Assembly: GCA_037903355.1 (NCBI GenBank)
Contig: JBAJFE010000035.1
Location: 62,001 to 126,000, forward strand
DNA from: Trichuris trichiura
Taxonomy: Eukaryota > Nematoda > Enoplea > Trichinellida > Trichuridae
Length of the DNA: 64,000 nt
Reading direction: 5' to 3'
In this document: in pieces, positions 53,389 to 64,000 of the stretch
Layout of the letters: every line of letters begins with the position of its first letter
How positions within the stretch are numbered: position 1 is the stretch's first letter
Position numbers and translations under genes: made by a program
The notes under the pieces: generated by a model
Database searches by the model: none
Seen by the model: only the letters and a program-made list of their open reading frames with translations
Told to the model about the DNA's origin: nothing

Positions 53389-54453
53389 TTTTTTCATTGC
53401 CCATTGTCGTCCAGTTTTGTGCTATAAAGTTTTGAACATTTACTACCTGCATTCTATTAATCTTTATTTCTTCATATTTCCATAATATTCTTCCAGCATC
53501 TTTTAAATTACGACTCAATGGATCAGCGCGGTTAGGCAGCCCAGTTCAAGTCGCGCTTATGCGAATGAAATTCAATGACAAAATTGGTAAGCTAAATGCT
53601 TTGATGACGTCAGCATTTATGAAGTACTGATAGCGTCGGCAGATTAAGAATGCAGTCGTTCGTACTTGAATCGCTGCCGCGTTTTTGCATGTAGACGTTT
53701 TGGAAATCTGTTCGCTCCATTTAAGGCCACGCCAAGTAGAATTTCAAAAAATACCTTATCAGTTTTACAACGCCTGAAGCGTTTTTTCCGGCCAACGTGA
53801 TTGACTGAAGCCTTAAAGCGTTTAACACTAGCGCGGTTTGGTATCACCGCGTAAAAAATGTAAGCCGTCAAGGTGATTGTTATGCTAAATTGTTGAACGG
53901 AGCAAAGTTACGTTACAAATACTTGTTTTTCTTTTGAAGCTTATTCATAAGACTTCAAGGTCGAACATGCGCGAAATCCTATCTATCGGTCATTTTCCGT
54001 AAGAAAATTTCCTTGTAATGTCTCTTGTTTCAATGGCAGTTTTAAAACAACGTTAAATCAGAAATTTTTGTATTCCGTTTCTTACTGTCCTCTAATTCTA
54101 TATTAGGTGTTACAAAGCGGTATAGATTCCGCTAGTCTTGTATAACTTACGTTTTTTTAACTTTAAGCATTCTTGTTGCCGCCGTATATATTCTTTTTTT
54201 TTGCAATACTGTCTTCAGCTAAGCAGCTTCGAGCCTTGATAATTTTGTCACGCTATCACAGCTTCTATCTGGCGAATGCGGTAGGTTGGTCATTGTCAGA
54301 GAGCAATGTTTCTTGACATGTTTTCCCGAAAGATTCGTTTACAGCGTGGGCGTTATAGACGAACGAAAAGGCCTTGAACAAACAGGTTGTTTATTAAGTC
54401 TTGGTTTCACGTGATTTTTCGTTTTTCAAACGACTGGGAAATGTCCGCTCTTG

Positions 54454-54502
54454 ATTAGTTAAGGGCAGAGCTATTTCAGAGCTATTAGTTAAGGGCAGAG
54501 CT
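54454..54502. repeat. Tandem duplication, 30 bp period
   Basis: ATTAGTTAAGGGCAGAGCT occurs twice, at 54454-54472 and 54484-54502, with a short related spacer. Confidence 0.85.
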
Positions 54503-57232
54503 TTTTCCGGTCATACATAAAAAGTGTAAAGTGAAATCGATATGTTGGAGTTGTAAACAAGCAAATAAGTAGGCATTAGCAAAATTTTCCTTGCAAGCTA
54601 AGCTTAACTTACATTTTAAGTAGCGCTTTGCTATTCGTACTAACAGAAAGCTTTTATTTGGACCAATTCTTTCTAAAATGGTTCACCCGTTTCGTGAATA
54701 AGGAACGCTCGTATGCGTGAACCAAATAAGAGAGCGTCTAACGGAACAAACTGCTAATACAATGCACTAATTGCCTTTGTTGACGTTGCGTGTGATTTTT
54801 CCACTTCCTCAGTACAAACTATGGAAATGCCTTTTCTTATAGTTCTTAGAAAACGCAAAACTTTGTTCAGCTTACGAAGAGGACGTGTCTCCGGTAGAAT
54901 TCAAATGTTGACGATCTCACATAAACTTAATGCTCGGTTAGTTCATCTATTTTTTGTACTCGAAACAATAAACCTGATAAAGTACCGTAACAGGTACGCA
55001 GCTTGCACGCACAGTCAAAGTGATGTTACCGAATAACGTATCGCCATCTTTTCGCCATTCTCTTTAGCAGAACTGTAGTGAGTTTTACTAAATATTTAAA
55101 TTTGCTATTTTGCCCCATTATTTTTCGTTCATTAAAAGTCAGATCTCCAGTGACAACTGCAAGCGTATGCTCTGTCGCAAGACGGCAACGTAACCGGCAG
55201 AACGCTTTTCCGCAGGCGAATGATTAGCGTAACAATAGTGTATATTCATTTTCCGCGTGAAAAAACCCATCGCAACGAGGAAGAGCTATATTTTCGTTGC
55301 GAGTTTGAACGGAGCTAAATGCGTCTTACATCGGCTACGTGCGCTTATCATTTTTTATGCAAATTTTTTTCTTGTAATAATCTTGAAGATTACTAATTTC
55401 CGTTGTTCGAACAGGTCACGCAGCAACAATATCTTTTTGTGCTGACTGCTCGAAGACGAATTGCTATCGATCATTTTTTTAAAAAATGTTCAACCAATAG
55501 ATAGTGGTAAATCATTTTGCGGTTTGTAATTGCCCACTTGTTACGAATTCGAAAAACAGATGAATTATGTGAGCATTGAATAGTTGCAAAAAACTAAACA
55601 AATTTAAATTATAGCATAAGCGTATCCCCTTCATAAGGCGCATAGTTCACCGCGTATTCGAACCACCACGGCTCGACGCTGCAAGAAATATGGCATTGAT
55701 TTCCTTATCTCCGCAACTGGTTATTCTGCAGATAAATCTTATAAAATAAAAATGCTTAAACTTGCCTATCAGATGTGTACTTCGTTTTGAAAAGGCGCAT
55801 GTTGGACAGTCGTGTTGGAAAATCGTTTAGCCGCTTCGCGCGAGCGTTGAAATTGGCCGTTTGAACTTTCGGTTGTCATACAGAGAACTGAACAAGTGTT
55901 TTCCTTCCTTTCAAAGCTTTGAAGCATGTTCCGTCATATCGCCATTTTTTCGGCATGTCAACTGCTTTTCAGCGAATGATTTATCGTTGGATCAACATAT
56001 TAAAAGTTTGTTCCCAACTTTCGTTATGGTGTTAAGTTCTTCGCGGCGTATGCTTTGCGCTTTACTTTTCTGTTGAAGTTATGATACTACAAACAAACTG
56101 GAAGCTATTCTTTTTTGCGTTTTGCAATCCGCTACGTTGTATCAAGCGCTCATTTTCCAAAGTCTTATCCAGCAACAAATGCAAACTGGATCTCCATTTC
56201 TTTCAATTGCCCATATTTAGTAAGTTGCGTTCTTCCAAGAATCCCCCATTCCAAATGACGCGCAAAACTGCTTATCCATTTTTTCGACATACCTATTCGA
56301 ATTAAGCTTTTCAGCACAACTTATTTTTTTCTTTTCATTGCTCCCGGTTTGTAAATGTTGGAGTGGAATCTGCAGCAGCAGCGAAATTAAATTTCACTTT
56401 TGTTTCTTATGCCCTTTATGGTTTGTGTTGTAGCAGCTCGATGCAGTTTGTCCGACGAAGTTTTCTTCAGAAACAGTAGCAATATTACGCGATTACTTTT
56501 TGCTGGGGAAAGTCACCACGAAGCATCACCGTACGCATTACCTTACGTAAACTTTTATGCTCAACTCAACGTGCTGTTTCCAAAATGAAAATTTGCGGGC
56601 TTAGGGGGAATACAGTGTTGGAAGCATAATTAGCCAAGCGAAAGGTGTAAAACGGTATAATGTGAAGTTTTGAAAACCAGTGCTTTGGAAGCCTTTTGAT
56701 GCAGTTGCTTCGTTTGCGTAGCTCTTTTAACGATACCTTGGAATTTTAGAATATTAGTACAGGGTAAAATCGTTTATTGAATTAAAGATGCAGAGCTTTC
56801 AGGGTCCCCTTCAGTAATGTTAATGCGTGCACCTCACGTGGCCTAGGACGGAAGCTTTAAAAATAGCTTGCTTTGTTTTTGTTTTGCGCCATTTTAACCG
56901 CTAAGTTAGTAATACTTTTTGTGGCACGATGAGTTTCGGTCACGTTACCTTTCAAGTCATTGCATAGCGATTCCGGGCCACTGAAAGACGCTATCCTACA
57001 TAACACATGCGAACCAAGTAGGCCAACTCTTCAATAGAAAAAAATAAAACTGGAAACTTAAAACTTCTCCTGAACAGCAAATTATCCTGTTCCCAAAACA
57101 TTTCGGCTCTGCAGCCTTAGGAGGTAACTTGGTTTAGAGCTAAAATTCGAACTTTAAAAATTTCTGGAATTAACGAGTCAGTAGCAACAGCTGGAAGACA
57201 TTAGCCAGGTCATATCGGTTATGCGCCCCACC

Positions 57233-57420
57233 GTTTGAGAAATGCAGGTTCCTTTGTGTTAATCATGGAGCCATCGGGTTATGCATTTACTGATGAGCAT
57301 GCTAGTTTTCTGGTTCTGCCCTTATGTAAACCTAAGCAAACATATAAGGCTTACCTTTAGGCTTAGGCTCATGAAAGGGCAGAATATGGTGGCCGTCAAA
57401 GTTACAGTACGAAGACCCCC
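57233..57420. mobile_element. Dispersed element with TTAGGC-like core, copy 2
   Basis: Starts CGCCCCACCG and shares AGAAATGCAGGTT, the TTAGGCTTAGGC-type core flanked by TTCTGCCCTTATG and CATGAAAGGGCAGAA as an inverted pair, and the following GGTGGCCGTCAAA box with the copy at 47949. The right end is more diverged. No coding capacity. Confidence 0.65.
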
Positions 57421-60400
57421 ATTCCCCCTTGCCGCAGTGCTATTAACGTTTTGCCAAGCAAAGCTTTAATGGTGTTTTCTCTAACAACAACAAAGCTACT
57501 GAAATAATAAGCAATAAAGTAGCGGAAAGAAGAGGGCCTATTATATTAATAGCAGCGAAGAAGCACGCAGTGATGTCTAGCTTGGTTGTCTTCAAGAATT
57601 AACAAGGGCAGCTTTAACAGAAGAAGAACAGCGGAAACAAGCAAGACATTAATATCTTTACAAAAAGTCAATAACATTCGAAAAGCAGCTGACAGGATTT
57701 CTCATTTTCTAAAAGTATAAGTTTTTGCCTTGCGGTTGACCCGGACAACTGAAGGTTATTTCAAGGTAGTTGGATTACTGCCAACATGTTTCCCCTCAAG
57801 TCCTAAGCTGAGATTATTAATACATGTGCCGCGTGAGCAAAGCTGATTATTTTAACTCGACTTTAGTTTTTCTGCTCCAACTGCATAAATAAAGAATGAT
57901 TCCATAAGGTCGTTCCCACGCCGGTCAAAGCTGAGAAAAGTAGTCATATGTATCTTTCTGTTCCGTAACGGCGGGACGAAACCTTTAGCCCTATGACGCT
58001 TCGAAGGTTTTCGTCAACGCGCTGCCAACGAAGGGCCGTTAAATTCACCAGAGATAATATGTAAATCTATTGATCCTCTTTCAAATTACTAATGCAATAT
58101 ATTTCTTCGTTTGGAAAAATGGCAACCTGGAATTTTTACTTAGAAAAGCAGCGATAAGATAAGGGTAGAATGGCTTCCAACAAGACGATGTAACCGCATT
58201 CTTTTTGCTGACGTTCTGTCCTAGCAGAATGATAGCTGAAATAAAAGAAATAATGCTCAGCTGCTTACGGCCGAGCGAGCACTACCGCTGTTTGTTGATT
58301 GACATCGTTTCAGTCTTATTTTTAGTATCGGAGGTTGATTCGGATGATGACAACGGAAAAGACGAAAAATAAATGACAACTTGACAATAACCAAATTCAA
58401 AACGAGGAATTCTCTTAAGCATATTAACGTATTGCCGGAAGAATTGTCAGACTTCGATAGCTCATAAAGTAAAGGAGAGCAACACGGCGAATGCGGGTTT
58501 GAGAAAAGCAAAAGCGTCTGCGCTCAATGAAGAGGTCAGATTCTTCCACCTTTCAAGTGGATACCAACTGCGCTAACGGTACTGAACAGCTGGTTTCTTG
58601 CAACTACAAATAACCATTACGAATCTCAATCATTATGGCTTATTCTTCAAGAGAGACTTAAGCAGAACAACAAACCACAGAGTATTTCGCGGTATGTAAG
58701 CAGAAAGCATCATTTCGAGCGGGCGATAAACGATGGAGGCAGTCACGAAATTAGGCTGTCTAGATGCTATCAAAGCTAATGCTTAACTTTCTTACGTCAC
58801 ATCGTCGTCAGCGATTGGGATCACCCTTACCGATGGCGTTCAAAATTTGACGTACCGCCCCGGTAACTCTTCCACAGAGCAATCAACCGACGACCAATGC
58901 ATGCATTGGACTTTGGCAGCATCCGGAAGGTAGCAGCTGTCCCAACTTTCCCTTACGATCATCCATTAAGCACCACTTTGCTCCCTGGCGATTGTCCAGC
59001 TGCGTGAACCTTTTTCTATCCGCTGGAATGGCATAAGCAAAGGTGTTTGCATTTCATCAAACGCTACACGTTGCCAGTATGTAAATTCTTTTTTTTCCAA
59101 CTTTGTTTGAGTTGTCAAGCGAAAAACGAGGACACTTTGAACTTGGTGATTGTTTATTTGCCCGGCGGACGATCGGGCATTAAACTGCGGACTGCTGATG
59201 CGTTTTAGCGCTCGCGTCAAAAAAGTGGCGGGAAATCTCTCCGGACCTCCGGGTCAGCAGGAAACAAGAAATCGCGCTTAGTAATATAACGTTCTCTGGT
59301 TCTGTTCCGTTTCAATGAAAAGGTACTAATCTCTGCCGATTATTATGGCCCGAATGAACGGGAAGCTCGACATAGCGATGCACCCGCTGAGCATAGAATG
59401 CGGCCGGTAGTTCGCATGGAAAGTGGGCCATCTTTTGTCCTTACCAGTAGGCGTTCTGATCGCCGCCCTTTTCTCCCTGCGCGGCATTTGACCCGTCGCG
59501 CACTGGTCTTCCGACGACCAGTTTTTTGACCACATTTGTCTGGCTCCGTTACCTTTCAAAGAGTTCCCCGTCCTGTGGTCATTGCTTTTGACAGGTTGTC
59601 TACAAACGCCTATCCTTCAACATTCAATGTTATCATTTGCCGTGAGTTGTCCGTCTTCTTTTTTGCGCGTCTATAACGTGTCCAACGTGTCGCTTCTTTT
59701 ATCAGCCGACTGCGCGTCGTCGGAAAATTTGAATTTTGGATTTGCCGACTTCTGCTAGCAAAGTTTGCCTATGGCCCGTTTATTTGCATAAGTTCATCTC
59801 TGGAAGAAGAAACTTCAAATATTTCTGCTAAGATGAACTATTTCGCTAACGCGGCAGCGACTGGTACAAGAAACTCATTTCCGCTGTGCTTTTACGTCTG
59901 CCATCTGTTTCCCTTTCTAAAAAGTGGCCATGAGACTAAGTTCTACTGCCTTCCGTCTTCCCAACCGATAAAAGTTGCTAGTTCGTCTTTGGTAAACGTT
60001 TTTCTGACTTCTGTCCTTCATTTACCGTGTTAGGCAATCGCTCTGTCCTTTACTGATAAGGAAAAAAGGTTTACTTTCTAAAACAAATCTTATCGTATAC
60101 TCAAGCGATGGAATTAGCAGTTTGGGAGCTAAGCGGTTATGACGTAGATGCGAGTGGGTTAGAAGAAAAGTGCACCAACACGAGCGCTGCAAATATCAAC
60201 CAAAGGACAGCTGCGGGACATTGTCGAGCTTAAGCTGCTTTTACCAATCAGCCTTTCAAGTGACAGCTATCGCTTAAGAATGGCTCGCCCATTCTTAGAA
60301 AGTATATTGTTAGCGCGAATTCGTCCACCAATCTTTTCTGTTCGTTTGGCCAAAATTTTTGAACTGCCAAGACGTGCAAGTTTACATCGCTGCCGAGAAG

Positions 60401-62130
60401 GCATGAAAATATTTGAAATTTAAAAAAAATGGACGCCTTTCGAAGCGTTCACGAATGAGCTTAGCAGCTTGTCAGTGTCAAAGTGACGCCATTTGGGAAC
60501 CACTTCGTGACCTTAGGCGGAGCAAATTAAAGCTAACGTTCTCTTCGATGACTGATGTTTCAACTTCGCGTGAACATCTTCTTGTTTACTTTTCTGCCGC
60601 CCTATTCGTGTCGGCTGAATGAATTTTTCCTACTGAACGTTTCCGCCAGTGCAGTTGCATTTTCGGTAAGGTCTTGGATGGAAAGAAGTTATTGCAGCAA
60701 AATAATTCTTTAAAACAGATGAACTTTGTAACTAAAAATTGCTTAGTATCAACGCTCTTATTGGTCCAAAAGGTAATTTGCATAAACAGCCCGTCATGAA
60801 TTTCTCCGGTTTCCTCTCGTAAGGTAAAACGTCAGGCAATTATGATAGAAAAGGCCTCCGAGTAGAGGAGACTAAAAGTGTCGCACTAAGCGGCTGTCGA
60901 AACACTGCTGCCCTAATTTTGCGCTCATATCTATTTATGCCTAAGTCATTTTTGCGTACTATGTTATTCTCCTTGATTGGAACCCTTCGAATCTTGGCCA
61001 AATAATGCATTTGACGGAGAGCCTCATAACATGACTTTCTTTTATTTTCTATCGTCATTTTAACCTGAAACATTAAAACAAGTAGGAATACGAAATTTTA
61101 TAAAAAGGCTTGACGATTTCGTCGTATATGAGTTGGTCTGCCAGAAGCTTTTGCTGTCAAGATTCATCCGTCTGCCTTATTGCTGATAGAAGTTATAAAT
61201 TTGTGAGCTGATTTTGCTGCAGCTTCAGTGCACGTCAGTGCGTAGGTATGGCAAGTGGCAATCATTTCAACGAAGCTGAGAATCTTGTCAAGGTCGATCG
61301 TGACGGTCACCGACACAACCATTTCAAAGTGTGTAAACAAAACTGTCGCTGCCCATTTCTCGCTTCGTCTCGTAATGATGATAGGGAATGGCGTCTGACG
61401 ATTAGTTCAAAAGCTTTAAGTTGCTCAAATGGAGTATTTTGGGGCGCACCTTAAAGCAGACTGCTTTCATCCGCTCAAGCTCAGTTATTCGACTCATTGT
61501 CATCGCCTAAACAAAATGTTTACTGCTAACATAGTTGCAATGCAATGCTCCTGCTTTGCAGTATACGGCATAATTAGCATCCCGTTGGAATCAACATAAG
61601 CCTAAGCGCATGGTAGGTATACATATGTGCCGTTAATAGCTAGTTCTATCTCCTAAGCAGTATAATCAAAAGCTAGTTGTATTTCGGGAAAAGATTTTTT
61701 GAAATTCAAAATAACTGTTCATCGTAAAATCCTTGATTCCTAGCTTTTCAAGAAAGCATAAGTTTTTAAATAAGAAGCTACTTTAGCCTGCTTGCTTCCC
61801 TTAGCATTTTTTGGCCGAAACTGTTAGGGATGCAAGAGTATTGGTTCAGTTTGAATTTCGCGCGTTATGCGACAATCCATCTGTTAAACTGTATTTACAA
61901 ACAAAGCTCGCTAACATTCCGTTGTCCTTATTTGTACATGCGTGCGATTTTCTCCCGTTGCTTTGTGTAACGGTCTTGCAGCAAGGTCGCGTCTGTTTAC
62001 GTCAGTTTTTTTGAGACGATTCTCTCCTCCATTAGTTTTCGGGGTTTGCGATAACCGGAAAAGCTATCTACAGCTCAATATAATTTCAAGCTTTTTAGTT
62101 CTCTTGGCTTGCGCGTGACCGAAAGCAGCA

Positions 62131-64000
62131 ATGAAAAAGTCATCAAAGACTAACGATGAAAATCTCTCGGGTAAGTATTAATGAATTGCGCAAATGTCTA
62201 AACTTTACGAAATCTTGCTATGCTAGTCTGCTGTAAGCGAACAAGTTGTTAGTACAGACTGTGCCGAATTAGAGAGCATAATGTTTTTAAAAAATTATTA
62301 CCAACGTGCTCGTTCGTATAACCATTGTCTAAAGAAACGCCTTCATCCGCTTCAAACGCGTTGTAGAGAAATTTAGATTATATTTTTTATTTTTCTTCTC
62401 CACTATCGAATCTCACAAGACTATCGAATGGGAGTTTGACTCATACAATTCAAAATTAGCATTCTAGTTTTATTCTGGTTGTTTAACCGATGAAACTGAA
62501 TAAAACAAAAGCATATTTCGATGCCACAAAGTTTATCATTTGCCTCACGCGTATTTATTGCACGAACTCTGCAAATTACTCCCTACGCATCACTATGATA
62601 CAGTACAGTCCTTTCAAGAGCTGCCTATTCCAGCGAAAAATTTACCGCGCAAAGCATTCTAAGAAAGTAGCACAATCGCAGAAGGCTACCATTTTTCCTC
62701 TTTTACAACTTTCATTTTTTAAAGCCTGTTTTTAATCATACTTTCTAGCTAAGCTTATTCGTTAGGCGCTGATTGCTTTCTAGTGACGTTTCTGCACTGT
62801 ATCAGTGCCCAAAAGCTGAGCTACGAACTAGTGATAGACGTACTGATCAAGGTTTAGACAGATTATGAGAGGGATATTTTTTCAGCTTTCTTTATCGCTG
62901 TTGAACAGGGCGAAATTGGCAAGGTGAGTTCAATGCTGTTTAACTATCCGGAAATCCTTAAATGGTAAATATTCGAAAATGGTCAGACATCACTGCAGTT
63001 CATTCGATGCGTTTCTAGCGTCAATAGAGATGGTTTCTCGGCTCTTGATGTAGCCACTATGTTGAACCGTCATGAAATGAGCGAGCTTCTTCTTCGCTAC
63101 GGTTGTCAGGAAGATTGCCAATGTAAGCGTCTCAAACTCAGCGAAAAAACTGAGCAAGCAAAACTTTAGTTTCCGTCTCGGACCGACTGGAACAGTTGAA
63201 AACTTTGATCGACTGCGCTGAGAAAAAGTTATCGGATGCAACTAGCCAACCTACAGCGTCGAATAAGGTTGATGCCAGAATAACAAGTGGTGTCTAAGCT
63301 TTATTCATGATTTAGGCCGACGAACTTACCAGCCAGTTGGAATCTCATTTGCATATATTAAAAGAGATGAGAAATAATGTCACAGAATTGAGTAGCTAAC
63401 ATTGATAACCATTAACAGTTTCGTCATAAAATGTGCTTAGGTGTTCCCGCTCAACCCCGTTGCTTCATGCAAGTTGGCAGTGCATCCTCGCTAGTCATAT
63501 GGTTTGGTGATAACGCACTTAGCCCAACAGCTACAAAGTACAAAGGTGCGTATGAGTGACATAGGCAAGCACGTACGACTTTGTTTAAAATAAGAATTTT
63601 AGTAGAATGGTCAACTGATCCAGAGTTTAGAGATATCCAGACTATGATTATCGTTGACCTCCAGCAGCCTTGCGCTACGATACCAAACCTGTGCCCTAAT
63701 ATGAACTATTACGTGCGCGCATACGCTGGAAATTTCAAAGGCTTTAGCGAAGCAGCTGTGGCAAACCCGCTCTGTCTCACTCCTTCGTGTAAGCGGTCTG
63801 CTAAGCAGCGTTCGTACTAATCTGGATATTTTTCTTGCGTTCACTTTATAGGCTGGCGAGACCTAAGTCCTCAGTTCTTTCCAAGGGCAGCCAATCTTGA
63901 AACAACAAACGTCCTTATGGATCGCGTAAAAAAACTGGAAAAGGACGACTTCTCGTACAGCAGTTAGTGATATACGTTCTAGCTTTACTAACGCGTTGCG
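62131..64000 (+). CDS. ANKFN1/Wide-awake homologue (5' part, runs off the window)
   Basis: Cytoplasmic adaptor with ankyrin and fibronectin III domains; the fly homologue Wide awake controls sleep timing through clock-neuron excitability. Exons 62131-62170, 62886-62964, 63019-63122, 63170-63267, 63316-63391, 63441-63545, 63603-63788 and 63852-63962 join in frame (about 266 codons seen). Two ankyrin-like repeats at ~14-75 (AVEQGEIGKV, NRDGFSALDVATML, ELLLRYGCQED) lead through a helical linker (SDRLEQLKTLIDCAEKKL) to an FN3 domain at ~125-220 with TKYKVEWSTDPEF and YYVRAYAGNFKGFSEA. SCWRDL follows, matching the post-FN3 region of ANKFN1. The ATG at 62131 has an in-frame TGA 15 bp upstream and a donor in the right phase, but a longer isoform from upstream exons is possible. 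Confidence 0.85.

Larger units (their letters stand above)
53389..62130. other. Long spacer without a supported gene
   Basis: 8.7 kb. Contains the repeat at 57233-57420 and a tandem duplication at 54454-54502. Open frames at 55861-56588, 57281-57469, 58257-59220, 59326-59559 (minus) and 59288-59527 (plus, no ATG, Arg-rich) have no family match and often overlap on both strands. Part may be distal promoter or unseen 5' exons of the gene at 62131. Confidence 0.4.

Noticed and set aside
62784..62851. Extra ANKFN1 exon between acceptor 62783 and donor 62852
   Set aside because: It would need a 34-nt intron, shorter than any other here, while 62170 joins 62886 directly in the right phase.

Overview
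The window is nuclear animal DNA, most likely from a nematode. Evidence: protein-coding exons are cut by very short introns, mostly 44-60 nt, with GT donors and TTTTAG/TTNCAG acceptors; the gene set fits (OSM-9/OCR-type TRPV channel, ZIG-8/Dpr-type Ig protein, pi-like GST); and degenerate runs of the nematode telomere unit TTAGGC are scattered through it. I cannot name a species. No sign of bacterial, viral or organellar sequence, and no CRISPR array, was seen. Open frames without ATG hide many real exons here, so gene models were built by joining exons at splice sites and checking phase.

Layout: 1-445 (-) start of a glutathione S-transferase, cut by the left edge; 4898-5437 (-) intronless orphan membrane protein; 5733-6482 a possible divergent pair of unknown genes; 12050-16732 (+) ZIG-8/Dpr-like two-Ig protein, first exon missing; 20898-26971 (+) complete 17-exon TRPV channel (794 aa); 27199-31819 (-) complete 12-exon DHX16/PRP2 spliceosomal helicase (1038 aa); 33251-38362 (+) complete 17-exon PMS2 (800 aa); 40118-41241 (+) orphan secreted EGF protein; 42819-43341 (+) end of a single-pass membrane protein; 46544-49446 (+) complete 9-exon NADH-cytochrome b5 reductase (302 aa); 52972-53388 (+) secreted glycine-rich peptide; 62131 to the right edge (+) 5' part of an ANKFN1/Wide-awake homologue. 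The TRPV and DHX16 genes converge with 227 bp between stop codons; DHX16 and PMS2 diverge from a 1.43 kb spacer.

The spacers and long introns hold non-autonomous DNA elements: a pogo/Tigger-like MITE cluster folded into a roughly 1 kb palindrome at 50.2-51.2 kb, a 266 bp foldback element in a TRPV intron, a dispersed element carrying TTAGGC-like cores (48.0 and 57.3 kb, with relatives near 25.2 and 43.8 kb), and two shorter hairpins. The genes are unrelated housekeeping and neuronal/sensory functions; nothing suggests one pathway or operon. I found no convincing new defence or metabolic system. The most unusual points are a GFRGQAL in place of GFRGEAL in the PMS2 ATPase, the orphan cysteine-rich EGF protein, the large MITE palindrome, and the telomere-motif-bearing repeats.
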